Positions 24,333 through 32,667 of a stretch of 64,000 bases of DNA are shown piece after piece. The translations under genes and the position numbers were made by a program. Numbering within the stretch: position 1 is the stretch's first letter; each line of letters opens with the position of its first letter. Location: NCBI GenBank assembly GCA_050179685.1, contig JBFXEW010000008.1, positions 1-64,000 on the forward strand. Direction: 5' to 3'. The notes below the pieces were generated by a model. The model had not been told where the DNA came from. It made no database searches and saw only the letters and a list, made by a program, of their open reading frames with translations. The DNA comes from GWE2-40-63 sp050179685 (lineage in GTDB: Bacteria; Bacteroidota; Bacteroidia; Bacteroidales; SZUA-534).

Positions 24333-24992
24333 CTACATTGAGTAAACCTCAATTTTCAAACTAAATTCGTCGTGAATAAAGTTGTCTTTAATTTCTTTAA
24401 AGATGCTTTTTGAACCATAATTTACATTCCACTGGGTACGATCCAAAACAAACTCTTCGCTGGTAGCTGAAACAGCTCCTTCGCTAACTTTAACATTTGC
24501 TTTAAACTCAATCCCTTTGGTAATATCTTTCATGGTTAAGTTTCCTTTAATGGTGTGCGTAAATTCTTCATCACCACTCAAAGTTTCAACCGAAGTAATC
24601 ACAAACTTGGCCGTGGGAAACGAATCGGCATGGAAAAAGTCGGCCGATTTAAGGTGTCCTACCAGTTTAGCATTCATTTCTTCGTCTTCAAGGTCGACAT
24701 CAACAATAGAATTCATATCAATAATGAATTCGCCACCAACCAATTGGTTGTCTTCAACCATAAACTTACCACCTTCTTTCAATTTAATAAATCCGGTATG
24801 CTCGCCGGTGGGTTTGGTTCCTTTCCAGTAAATCTTCGACTGGTGCTGACATGCTGCAAAACCATCAGCATCGGCTGTTGCTTCCATTTTGTGAGTGTCA
24901 GAGGCCTCTACTTTGGTTCCTTTTGGCGACTGATTGCATGCCACCCCTGCCAGTAAGGTGAACGCAAAAATTCCATAAATTAATTTTTTCAT
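24333..24992 (-). CDS. YceI family lipoprotein
   Basis: A 219-residue lipoprotein: signal peptide and lipobox GVAC near residue 19. The rest is a YceI-type lipocalin-like barrel: SKIYWKGTKPTGEHTGFIKL, GEFIIDMNSI, LKSADFFHADSFPTAKFVIT, GNLTMKDITKGI and LDRTQWNVNYGS. YceI proteins bind amphiphilic or isoprenoid ligands in the periplasm. Physiological ligand unknown. It converges on ndk. Confidence 0.9.
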   Translation of the reverse strand: MKKLIYGIFAFTLLAGVACNQSPKGTKVEASDTHKMEATADADGFAACQHQSKIYWKGTKPTGEHTGFIKLKEGGKFMVEDNQLVGGEFIIDMNSIVDVDLEDEEMNAKLVGHLKSADFFHADSFPTAKFVITSVETLSGDEEFTHTIKGNLTMKDITKGIEFKANVKVSEGAVSATSEEFVLDRTQWNVNYGSKSIFKEIKDNFIHDEFSLKIEVYSM

Positions 24993-25149
24993 ACTTGTTC
25001 CTTTTTTTTTAAAGTTATCTGATATTGTTGTTTGCTATAATACAAACCGGAATCAACCAATTTGCTTACGAAAGAACAAACCAACAAAAACACTTTTTGT
25101 TTAACTTAAACTGTTAATGCTGTGTTAAAAAAGGAAGAATTGAAGTAGG

Positions 25150-25440
25150 TCAGAGCAGCACCAAATCGACAATAAGTTCAGCTTTTGCCTCTTCGTTCAT
25201 GCGTTTTATAAGGGGTTCTTTAATGAGTGCCAGCTCGTTCCTGACCACCGAGGATTTTAAAACTACAAACAGCTTTCTATCTTTTATATAAATATCTTTA
25301 GTAGCCCGGGCAACGCTTCGGCCAACCATATTTTCCCAATTGCTGATTAAACTGACTTCCTTCAGTTTCGAATTCATCTTCAGTGCCTCAAGATACTCCT
25401 GAATCACTTCTTTTAAAGGCTGGGTGCTAGATCGTTTCAT
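25150..25440 (-). CDS. DUF721 (DciA-like) protein
   Basis: A 96-residue DUF721 protein: LISNWENMVGRSVARATK, IYIKDRKLFVVLKSSVVRNEL and a C-terminal helix. DUF721 includes DciA, a loader of the replicative helicase DnaB in bacteria lacking DnaC. It overlaps the end of recF by 14 bases and is therefore co-translated with it; the recF-DUF721 pairing is common and supports a role in replication. Its activity in this organism is inferred. Confidence 0.85.
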   Translation of the reverse strand: MKRSSTQPLKEVIQEYLEALKMNSKLKEVSLISNWENMVGRSVARATKDIYIKDRKLFVVLKSSVVRNELALIKEPLIKRMNEEAKAELIVDLVLL

Positions 25441-26542
25441 AAACGCGTTCTATTTGGCTTGGGCTTACATGGTAATGAAAATATTCGCCTTCGATTTGCG
25501 AAAGCACCTGGTGAATGCGCTGCGGATTGGTATCGGTAATAAAAATCTGACCAAAATTGTTTTGCGCCACCAGTTTTATGATTTGCTCTACCCGGTCGCT
25601 GTCGAGTTTATCGAACACATCGTCGAGCAATAACAAGGGCTTGAAACCGCATTGCTGGTAAATAAATTCAAATTGTGCCAGCTTAAGGGCTACCAGATAC
25701 GACTTTTGCTGCCCCTGTGAACCCAGCCGGCGCATGGCGAAATCGCCCAGCATAAAATCCAAATCGTCTTTATGAATGCCAACGGTCGAGAACCGGGCTT
25801 GCTTATCCTTATCGCGACTGCGCTGCAATTGCTCCCTGAAGTTTTGATTGCTTAAGCCGGAGTTATAGATGAGTGAAACCGACTCGCGGTCCTTCGAAAT
25901 ATGGGTAAAGTATTGCTGAAATACGGGTTTCATCTGGCTGACAAAGTCCTGGCGTTTCCTATGAATCCGTTGTCCGGTTTCAACCAGCTCTTCGTCGTAA
26001 ATATCGAGCACCGAATCGTCGATGTATCCGGTTTTTCCGTATTGTTTCAGCAGGTAATTCCGCTGGGTCAACACCCGGTTGTAGCGCTGCAAATCGAACA
26101 GGTATTCACGGTCGAACTGCGAAATAATGCCATCGACAAACTTACGGCGTTCGTCGCTGCCGCCGGTAATCAGGTTTATATCGTAAGGCGAAATCATTAC
26201 CAGGGGAATAAGTCCGATGTGATCGGCCAGCTTTTCGTACTCCTTTTTGTTCCGCTTAAAGCGCTTGCGCTTTCCGGTTTCAAAACCACAATAAATCAGT
26301 TCCTGTGAATCGTTCACCTGGTAACGGCCTTCTATCACAAAAAGGGCATCACCATGTTTGATATTTACTGCATCGTTGTTGCTTAAAAAGCTTTTGCAAA
26401 ACGATAAATAATAGATGGCATCGAGGATGTTGGTTTTACCTACCCCGTTGTTACCTGTAAAGCAGTTAATCTTTGAGGAAAGATCGACCTCAAGCCCGCC
26501 GTAATTCTTAAAATTTACCAATGATAAGTGTTGCAAAAACAT
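25427..26542 (-). CDS. recF: DNA replication/repair protein RecF
   Basis: A 371-residue ABC-type ATPase. Walker A GNNGVGKT at residues 30-37, VMISPYDINLITGGSDERRK and the GLSNQNF region, the signature LGSQGQQKSYLVALKLAQ, and Walker B PLLLLDDVFDKLD. RecF loads RecA at gaps together with RecO and RecR. Full length. It is followed by the overlapping DUF721 gene on the same strand. Confidence 0.95.
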   Translation of the reverse strand: MFLQHLSLVNFKNYGGLEVDLSSKINCFTGNNGVGKTNILDAIYYLSFCKSFLSNNDAVNIKHGDALFVIEGRYQVNDSQELIYCGFETGKRKRFKRNKKEYEKLADHIGLIPLVMISPYDINLITGGSDERRKFVDGIISQFDREYLFDLQRYNRVLTQRNYLLKQYGKTGYIDDSVLDIYDEELVETGQRIHRKRQDFVSQMKPVFQQYFTHISKDRESVSLIYNSGLSNQNFREQLQRSRDKDKQARFSTVGIHKDDLDFMLGDFAMRRLGSQGQQKSYLVALKLAQFEFIYQQCGFKPLLLLDDVFDKLDSDRVEQIIKLVAQNNFGQIFITDTNPQRIHQVLSQIEGEYFHYHVSPSQIERVYETI

Positions 26543-26934
26543 AGCCCAAAGATAGCTAAATTAGCGAGGCTCCATAAACGAAAAGGCATAAAAAAATCCT
26601 CCGGAGGGCTCCGGAGGATTTTAACTCCCTTGTTCATTTACCTGCATTAAATTAACCACGAAACTTTATCCATTAACCATCTTACGCTTTGCTATAAAAA
26701 TAATTTGGCAAAACAACTAACAATCATACAAGGTATGCTTGGTAGCAACTTTTATAGCTAAGGGAGCTTTTCTCTTTACTTCAATTTTATTAGAACACCA
26801 TTAATCGTGATATGATTAAATCACTGGTAAAAATACAACGACTTTTAACCGAAAGATCGCACAATGTGATAGTGCATTTAATGAAAAGGAATTTGCTTGC
26901 GTTAATTGAGAAAGTGAACGTTGGCTTAACTTTA
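26543..26934. other. Gene-free stretch between the LytTR regulator and recF
   Basis: About 390 bases, AT-rich. It holds the terminator hairpin at 26595-26622 and little else. A minus-strand TATCTTTG at 26547-26554 lies only 5 bases before the recF ATG and might give a nearly leaderless recF transcript. I see no gene or structured RNA. Confidence 0.5.
26595..26622 (-). terminator. Terminator hairpin upstream of recF
   Basis: AATCCTCCGGAG and CTCCGGAGGATT form a near-perfect stem flanked by A and T runs. On the minus strand it would end transcription coming from the LytTR regulator gene before recF. Confidence 0.75.
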
Positions 26935-27684
26935 TCAGGCCAATCCTTCAATTACTTCGAGAAGTTTTTGTTTTTTGCGCTGGCTTACCGGAATCTGCGA
27001 TTTATCGGTCAATATCACATAGCCCCCGTCTTTTTTGTCGAAGCGGGCAATGTATTTCAGGTTTATCAGATGCGATTGGTGAACCCTGAAGAAGCCATAG
27101 CTGCCCAACAAATCTTCGTATTCTTTTAAACCATGCGAAATAACAATACGTTCGCCCGCAGCCAGGTAAAAGGTGGTGTAATTGTTATCGGCCTCGCAGC
27201 GCATAATATCACAAACATTAACCAAGTGAATGCTCTCGCTGGTTTTTAAAACAATTTTTTTACCTTCTTTACGGATGTTTTCGGCATTATAAAAAAAGGC
27301 ATCCATCTTTAACTGGTGGTTTGCGGTTCCCTGCTCAGCCAATACCCGGTCGACTGCTGCTTTTAACTCCGATTCGCTTACCGGTTTTAAAATGTAATCG
27401 AAGGCGCTAAATTTAATGGCCTTCATGGCGTACTCCTGATGCGCGGTAATAAAGATAATCTTAAATTGTATGGGTTTTAGCAGGTTTAAAATATCGAAAC
27501 CCGTTCCATCGGTTAAATCCACATCCAGAAAAACCAGGTCGGGCTTAAGGGCAGGTATCAGTTCAACGGCAGTTTTAACCGAATCGGCCTGGCCCACCAC
27601 TTCAATATCCTTAAAGTTCTCGCTCAGCAGATCAGTTACTGTTTGTCTTGAAAAAAACTCATCGTCAACAACTACGGCTCTCAT
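26935..27684 (-). CDS. LytTR family response regulator
   Basis: A 249-residue two-domain regulator. The receiver domain (1-120) has the acidic pocket VVVDDE, the phosphorylated Asp 54 in VFLDVDL, and Lys 100 in ILKPVS. The C-terminal LytTR DNA-binding domain (about 148-247) has SIHLVNVCDIMRCEADNNYT, GFFRVHQSHLINLKYI and VPVSQRKKQKL-like elements. It would bind direct repeats upstream of target genes. No histidine kinase gene is adjacent, so the partner must be elsewhere. A TATATTTG box lies 29 bases upstream. Confidence 0.9.
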   Translation of the reverse strand: MRAVVVDDEFFSRQTVTDLLSENFKDIEVVGQADSVKTAVELIPALKPDLVFLDVDLTDGTGFDILNLLKPIQFKIIFITAHQEYAMKAIKFSAFDYILKPVSESELKAAVDRVLAEQGTANHQLKMDAFFYNAENIRKEGKKIVLKTSESIHLVNVCDIMRCEADNNYTTFYLAAGERIVISHGLKEYEDLLGSYGFFRVHQSHLINLKYIARFDKKDGGYVILTDKSQIPVSQRKKQKLLEVIEGLA

Positions 27685-27713
27685 CCCTTTGGGTTTAATT
27701 GGATAAACTTTGC

Positions 27714-27721
27714 CAAATATA
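27714..27721 (-). promoter_or_regulatory. -7 element TATATTTG of the LytTR regulator
   Basis: Minus-strand TATATTTG, a perfect TAnnTTTG match, 29 bases before the start codon at 27684. Confidence 0.5.
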
Positions 27722-27882
27722 AATATATCCGCAAAATTAACCGATTAAAACCAAAGATTTTCATTGTTTTGACTGAATAAAGTAGGGTTTATTTAAAGAA
27801 GCCGGCATCGGTAGCTGCCAATAGTCGCAGATACGGTATAAAACAAAAGTGAAAGATTATTTCCTTAAATGATAAAAAGGAT

Positions 27883-27890
27883 TATTTTTG
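27883..27890 (+). promoter_or_regulatory. -7 element TATTTTTG of the TPR membrane protein gene
   Basis: TATTTTTG fits TAnnTTTG and lies 30 bases before the ATG at 27921. It overlaps an upstream ATG at 27888, which therefore cannot be the start codon of a transcript made from this promoter. Confidence 0.55.
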
Positions 27891-27920
27891 CCAAGAATTT
27901 CCGTAAATAAAAAAGCTATT

Positions 27921-28610
27921 ATGTCAAAAAAGAATATTAAGCAAGAAGACAACCTGCAAGAATTTGAAAGTGCTTTAACCCGTACCGAACAATTTATTGA
28001 AGACAATCAGAAATTACTTTCGTACATCGTATTGGGTGCTTTAGTTATCGTTTCAGGCTACCTGGCCTTCCAACGCTTTATTATTGAACCTAAAGAAGAC
28101 GAAGCCCGCACGTATATGTTTGTTGCCGAGCAATACTTTCAGAAAGACTCATTCAACCTGGCGCTGAACGGCGACGGTAATTACTACGGTTTTATCGATA
28201 TTATGGATGAGTTTGGCATGACCAAAGCAGCCAACTTATCGAAGTATTATGCCGGCATCAGTTACCTGCACCTGGGCGATTACGAGGCAGCTATCGATTA
28301 CCTGAAAAAATTCAAATCGACCGACCTTATCATTAGCTCGGTAGCTAAAGGAGCTATGGGCGATGCTTACGCCGAACTGGGTGATTATGGTAAGGCCCTG
28401 TCGCATTACGAGGCAGCTGCCAACGATAAACCCAACGATTTTTCGACCCCTATTTATCTGAACAAAGCAGCCATACTGTACGAACAGGAAGGCGACTACA
28501 ATAAAGCCATTGCTTTGTACGAGAAATTGAAAACCGACTACCCGCAATCGCAGGAAGGTCGTCAGGCAGAAAAAATGATTGCAAAAGCCAAACTGGCTTT
28601 AGAGAAATAG
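27921..28610 (+). CDS. Membrane-anchored tetratricopeptide repeat protein (YfgM-like)
   Basis: A 229-residue protein. A charged N-terminus (KKNIKQEDNLQEFESAL) precedes one membrane helix (about 38-58, YIVLGALVIVSGYLAF). TPR units follow: YFQKDSFNLALNGDG, KYYAGISYLHLGDYEAAIDY, GDAYAELGDYGKALSHYEAA and AILYEQEGDYNKAIALYEKL. This single-helix-plus-TPR form resembles YfgM-like ancillary proteins of the Sec/BAM pathway; function here is not known. ATG 27921 is preferred over 27888 because of the promoter position. It is followed by a terminator before ribH. Confidence 0.82.
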   Translation: MSKKNIKQEDNLQEFESALTRTEQFIEDNQKLLSYIVLGALVIVSGYLAFQRFIIEPKEDEARTYMFVAEQYFQKDSFNLALNGDGNYYGFIDIMDEFGMTKAANLSKYYAGISYLHLGDYEAAIDYLKKFKSTDLIISSVAKGAMGDAYAELGDYGKALSHYEAAANDKPNDFSTPIYLNKAAILYEQEGDYNKAIALYEKLKTDYPQSQEGRQAEKMIAKAKLALEK

Positions 28611-28629
28611 CACTTAACTGATAATAGTT

Positions 28630-28675
28630 ATAAAAAGTATCATTAACTTATCCGGGTTTTTGATACTTTTTTTTT
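28630..28675 (+). terminator. Rho-independent terminator between the TPR gene and ribH
   Basis: AAAAAGTATCA and TGATACTTTTT form a perfect stem with a loop of about 17 bases, followed by more T residues. Confidence 0.8.
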
Positions 28676-28694
28676 ACTTAATAAATCTGAACAC

Positions 28695-29195
28695 ATGGCA
28701 ACTTCTTTAAAAAACCTAAGCGATTACAACATTCAGTCGGTAGCCGATGCCAGCACCATGAAGTTTGGCATTGTAGTAGCCGAATGGAACAGCGAAATTA
28801 CCGAAGCACTCTACCAGGGCGCCTACACTACCCTGCTAAAACACGGAGCCAAAGAAGAAAACATTATCCGTAAATACGTGCCCGGAACCTTTGAGCTGAC
28901 GCTGGGCGCCCAACTGATTGCGCAAAACACCGATGTAGATGCCGTTATTGTTTTAGGCTGTGTAATCCAGGGCGAAACCCGTCACTTCGATTTTATTTGC
29001 CAGGGAATTACCCAGGGCATTACCACCCTGAATATGGATTACAGCATGCCCTTTATTTTTGGCGTACTAACCACCGACAACCAACAACAGGCTTTAGACC
29101 GCGCCGGGGGCAAACATGGCAATAAGGGCGACGAAGCAGCAGTTACAGCTATTAAAATGGTTAGCCTGCAACGCAGCCTGGAACCCCAGGATTAA
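28695..29195 (+). CDS. ribH: 6,7-dimethyl-8-ribityllumazine synthase
   Basis: A 166-residue enzyme making the last intermediate of riboflavin synthesis from 5-amino-6-ribitylaminouracil and dihydroxybutanone phosphate. Motifs: FGIVVAEWNSEITEALYQGA, KYVPGTFELTLGAQ, VIVLGCVIQGETRHFDFIC with the catalytic His, and FGVLTTDNQQQALDRAGG. Usual length. It stands alone between two terminators; no FMN riboswitch structure was recognised upstream. Confidence 0.95.
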   Translation: MATSLKNLSDYNIQSVADASTMKFGIVVAEWNSEITEALYQGAYTTLLKHGAKEENIIRKYVPGTFELTLGAQLIAQNTDVDAVIVLGCVIQGETRHFDFICQGITQGITTLNMDYSMPFIFGVLTTDNQQQALDRAGGKHGNKGDEAAVTAIKMVSLQRSLEPQD

Positions 29196-29225
29196 AAGAA
29201 CGAATTTATTACCGAATACGCACAG

Positions 29226-29262
29226 GGAGCAGCCCATAACCAGGGGTTCTGCTCCTTTTGTT
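29226..29262 (+). terminator. Terminator downstream of ribH
   Basis: GGAGCAG and CTGCTCC form a perfect 7-bp stem with a 16-base loop, followed by TTTTG. Confidence 0.75.
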
Positions 29263-29332
29263 TTATTACCCATCATTAGTTTCCGGTAAAAAAAGATAAA
29301 ACTCTATGTCATTTAGTTAAAGAAAATCACCC

Positions 29333-29430
29333 CTATAATCCCCTCAAGGGGATACTTGTTCCGAAGGAACAGAGCAAGTCCTTCCACCGCGGCAGCGGGT
29401 GAAATATGCTTAACTATACGATATTGAAGG
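29333..29430. repeat. Dispersed intergenic repeat, copy B
   Basis: Shares ATCCCCTCAA, ACTTGTTCC, GGAACAG and GCAAGTCCTTCC with copy A at 3405-3516. Its core TTGTTCCGAAGGAACA is a perfect palindrome around two central base pairs. Confidence 0.65.
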
Positions 29431-29899
29431 TAAAACTGTTTAAGCGCCTTATTTATAAGGGTATTAATAATAAAATGGAGAAATAAGCCTTATCTTTTGC
29501 CTCAAGCCGGCTGGGCCCTTCATTTTTGGCTTAATCCCTTCGGTTTTCCTTCGGTCCTGAACTCGCAGGCTCGGTCGACCCCAAAAACGAAGCAAACCTG
29601 TCTATAGCAGGCTGATTAATGTATAATTTTAAAACATTTAAGTATGGAATTATTCCCAAAACTTAGTTCGAAATGGCTCACATTCGATAAAAAGTTTTCT
29701 CGGTGTTAATCGGTGTTCTCAAGCAACGCAGTTGCGGGTGGTTTAGTTTCACCACCGATTTACACAGATTTACACAGATTAGCCAACGAAACAGGTAAGT
29801 CGTGGCACAATACCCAAATTCATTTATCACTTGCCCTAAAGTCTTAAAAAACACCCGCCCTAAGCCCTTGAAATAAAGAGCTGCGCAGGGCCAAAAAAT

Positions 29900-30119
29900 C
29901 GTATAGACGGAAATATTTTTTCGTATAGACGCTTTTAAAAAACCGTATAGATGAAAATTTATAAACGTATAGACCAATGTTTAAAAAGCTCTTGATGTTT
30001 TAATATTTTCGTATAGACCAAAATTTAAAAACCTCTTGATGTTTTTATTTTTTCGTATAGACGATTTTTTTAAAAGCTCTTGTAGTTTTTATAATTTCGT
30101 ATAGAAGGTTTTTTATATA
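29900..30119. repeat. 220-bp tandem array with an exact 22-bp period
   Basis: Ten consecutive 22-base units. Seven begin with CGTATAGA, at 29900, 29922, 29944, 29966, 30010, 30054 and 30098. Three alternate units begin with GCTCTTGATG or a close variant, at 29988, 30032 and 30076. The rest of each unit is A/T runs. No insertion or deletion disturbs the 22-base register. Units of the second kind have weak flanking inverted repeats such as TAAAAAC/GTTTTTA. The period equals about two helical turns, so all CGTATAGA boxes would face the same side of the DNA. Function unknown. Confidence 0.9.
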
Positions 30120-30456
30120 CTTCCTGTTGTCTTAAAGAATACTCCATTATAAACAGTTTTTATTGTAGTAATAGCGTTAAGGCTGGATGCTGGCTATTAA
30201 TAATTGGAACTAAGACTTTTATATTTTAGACTTTAGACTCAAGACCTAAGACTATTCACTGTTCATTGCTAATTGCTCATTGATTTGGCTAAAAACTGAT
30301 TATTCTGTTGGCAAAGTTCGAGGAATACCGGTTGAACCCGTTCAGGGTTCGGTGATTGGTGATGATTTGCCTCCACAGGTTTCATCTGCGGCTATTGTTG
30401 TTCAACCCTTTGGGTTGTTTGCTTCTTGTAGTTTTTCACTGTTCATTGTTCACTAT

Positions 30457-30672
30457 TAACGTGAGTTCGATGTAAAAAAACAGAATGAAATTTATTTAAA
30501 AAGAAATTGAATTCACCCCTAAAGTCTCCGCCGGGGCGGAACACATTTCCAAATTATTTTATTTCCTAAGATGGGGCTGTCCCCCTTGTGTTACTCACTT
30601 CGTTCGTGAAAGCGCTTCGCTAAGTTGAAGGGGGTTAGGGGGATGAATATTCTTATGTCGAACTCACGTTAT
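30457..30672. repeat. MITE-like element with terminal inverted repeats
   Basis: The left end TAACGTGAGTTCGATGTAA and the reverse complement of the right end, ATAACGTGAGTTCGACATAA, share a perfect 13-base core and about 18 of 20 positions. They enclose about 175 bases that encode nothing. Size and ends fit a miniature inverted-repeat element, though target-site duplications are not obvious. A parent transposase is not present in the window. Confidence 0.65.
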
Positions 30673-30718
30673 TAACTATTCACTGATAATTGTTAATTGA
30701 ACGGTGCCAATAGCCTAT

Positions 30719-30744
30719 AAAAAAACCCGGACGAACCGGGCTTT
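30719..30744 (-). terminator. Terminator downstream of yidC
   Basis: On the minus strand GCCCGG, a TTCGT loop and CCGGGT are followed by seven T. It ends the pyrG-yidC transcript. Confidence 0.85.
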
Positions 30745-30762
30745 AATTTTTATATCATTTAC

Positions 30763-32640
30763 TTAGCGTTTAGGAGGCTGATAACCTTTTTGTTTGGCCA
30801 TATCCTCGAGGCGCTGTTGCCATTTCGATTTTTGCGGGGCTTTTTTATTGGCCGATGCTGCTTTCAGTTTGGCCAGAATCTCTTCGTCGTTAATGGTACG
30901 GCGAATGGCCCAGGTTTGAATGATGGTAATTAACAGCGATAAGAAATAGTAATAACTTAAAGCCGATGCATAACTGTTAAACCAGAACAGCATCATTACA
31001 GGCATCATATACATCATCATTTTCATACCCGGTATCTGCTGATTGCTCATGCTCATCTGGTCGTTAAACTTCATGTAAACAATGTTCACCACCGTCATTA
31101 ACAAACACCAAAGACTGATGTGGTCGCCAAAACCAAAAGGAACGGTAAAGGGCAGGTTGATTACCGCATCGTAAGTTGAAAGGTCGGTAGCCCAAAGGAA
31201 GGCTTCCTGGCGCAATTCAATAGAGTTGGGGAAGAATCGGAACATGGCAATCAGGAGCGGCATCTGGAAGAGCAAAGGCAAACATCCGCCCATGGGGCTC
31301 ACGCCCACCTTTTTGTATAAGGCCATGGTAGCCTGTTGCTTTTTCATGGCATCTTCCTGCTTCGGAAATTTCTCGCTAATCTTGTCCACCTCAGGCTTCA
31401 GGGCCTTCATTTTGGCGGTCGACATGTACGATTTATAAGTAAAGGGGAAAATCAGCAGCTTGATTATAATGGTCATCAGCAAAATAATGATTCCATAATT
31501 GCCGATATATTTTCCGAGGAAGTTAAACAAGGGGATAACCAGTCCCACGTTTACCCAGCGAATAATGCTCATACCCAATTCAATAACCCGCTCCAAATCG
31601 ATGTCCATTTTGCGGAGCGTTTTGTAATGGTTGGGGCCAAAGTAGAACGACATGGGATAATCGAGGCTTTGTTTGGCATCGTAAGGAAGCGAAATAGATG
31701 CTGAAAACTGTTTCAGAAAATTCGGATTGATGGCTTCCTTTTCGGTTTTCACCAGGGCATTGCTGAAATAATTATCGGCAATTAAAGCCACGTTAAAGAA
31801 TTGTTGCTTGAACGAAATCCACTTAACCGGGGTTGTCAGGTCTTTCTGATCCGAATCGGAGCGCATGTTCAGGCTTTCCACATCGGCCTCGTGAAACTTG
31901 TAAAATACGGTTGAGTTGGTTTCTTCCCAGCTGCGTCCCTTTTCCTGAGCGGTGATGTAACTGTTCCAGTTCAGGGTAAGGTAGCCGGTATTGGTCGAGA
32001 TATCGGCCTGCAAGCCTTCAATTTTTATATCAAAATCGACCACATAACTTTCAGGATTTATCGTATAGCGGTATTCCACATATTTATCGGGAGTCACCGC
32101 AAGGCGGAAGGCAAAGGTTTCAGCGCGGTCGGTAATTACTTTGCCGTCGGTTCCCTGAACCAACTCAAAAAACAGGTTGTTGGTAGAAATACTCCGGTTT
32201 TTGGCAAAAAAGTCAAGGCCAAATTCGGTAGAATCGCCCGAGAAAAGAATCAGCGGGGTGCCATCGAATTTTTTATAGTTTTTAAGCTCGGCCGAATAAA
32301 TACGTCCGCCTTTATTACTAAACTGAAGTTTTATCAGGTCGTTCTCTACGGTATAGAAAGCGCGTTCGCCCTGGGCTGCCGGGGCAAAATCGCCATAAAA
32401 CTGCGTTAACTGGTCGTTTGTGTTCGCTGATGCACCGGTTTCGGTTTCGGAAATTACAGGACTTTGTTTTTGTTGGTTTTCGATAACGAGTTCCTGTTTG
32501 TTCCTTTCGCGCTCAATCTGCGCAATGGAATCTTGTTTTCGCTGTTCAGCAATTTGTTGTTCTGTAGGCCGGGTAAAATAGCTCCAGGCAAATAAAACCC
32601 CTACAATCAGCACCAGGCCTACCCATGAATTTTTATCCAT
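30763..32640 (-). CDS. yidC: Membrane protein insertase YidC
   Basis: A 625-residue insertase. One N-terminal membrane helix (5-20) leads into a large periplasmic beta domain (about 55-350), then the conserved five-helix Oxa1/YidC core (about 365-590: NFLGKYIGNYGIIILLMTII, SPMGGCLPLLFQMPLLIAMF, MMMYMMPVMMLFWFNSYASA), ending with a basic tail (KGYQPPKR). It inserts inner-membrane proteins alone or with SecYEG. Length is normal for a Gram-negative YidC. It lies 27 bases after pyrG on the same strand and is probably co-transcribed with it. Confidence 0.95.
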   Translation of the reverse strand: MDKNSWVGLVLIVGVLFAWSYFTRPTEQQIAEQRKQDSIAQIERERNKQELVIENQQKQSPVISETETGASANTNDQLTQFYGDFAPAAQGERAFYTVENDLIKLQFSNKGGRIYSAELKNYKKFDGTPLILFSGDSTEFGLDFFAKNRSISTNNLFFELVQGTDGKVITDRAETFAFRLAVTPDKYVEYRYTINPESYVVDFDIKIEGLQADISTNTGYLTLNWNSYITAQEKGRSWEETNSTVFYKFHEADVESLNMRSDSDQKDLTTPVKWISFKQQFFNVALIADNYFSNALVKTEKEAINPNFLKQFSASISLPYDAKQSLDYPMSFYFGPNHYKTLRKMDIDLERVIELGMSIIRWVNVGLVIPLFNFLGKYIGNYGIIILLMTIIIKLLIFPFTYKSYMSTAKMKALKPEVDKISEKFPKQEDAMKKQQATMALYKKVGVSPMGGCLPLLFQMPLLIAMFRFFPNSIELRQEAFLWATDLSTYDAVINLPFTVPFGFGDHISLWCLLMTVVNIVYMKFNDQMSMSNQQIPGMKMMMYMMPVMMLFWFNSYASALSYYYFLSLLITIIQTWAIRRTINDEEILAKLKAASANKKAPQKSKWQQRLEDMAKQKGYQPPKR

Positions 32641-32667
32641 AATATATTTAAAGTTTAACGAATATAC

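Larger units (their letters stand above)
29263..30718. other. 1.5-kb gene-free, repeat-rich region between ribH and yidC
   Basis: No credible coding sequence on either strand. The contents, left to right, are a dispersed repeat copy (29333-29430), a plain stretch, a segment with ACAGATTTACACAGATTAG (29764-29783) of a kind common in Bacteroidota intergenic DNA, the 22-bp phased array (29900-30119), short direct repeats of TTCACTGTTCATTG type, a GTTCAACCC/GGGTTG-containing segment (30325-30425), and the MITE-like element (30457-30672). Confidence 0.75.

Noticed and set aside
26812..27129. Plus-strand frame overlapping the LytTR gene
   Set aside because: Antisense to the conserved LytTR domain; composition follows the shadow of the minus-strand gene.
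28611..28694. FMN riboswitch before ribH
   Set aside because: The region is only 84 bases and is filled by a terminator hairpin; no conserved FMN aptamer sequence is recognisable.
29678..29977. Minus-strand open frame of 99 codons across the repeat region
   Set aside because: It spans the first units of the 22-bp array and a widespread intergenic repeat (NLCKSV-type translation), has no family match and an odd composition. Treated as chance.
29900..30119. CRISPR array
   Set aside because: Unit length is 22 with no unique spacers of 30 bases, conserved boxes are only 8-10 bases, and no cas genes are present.
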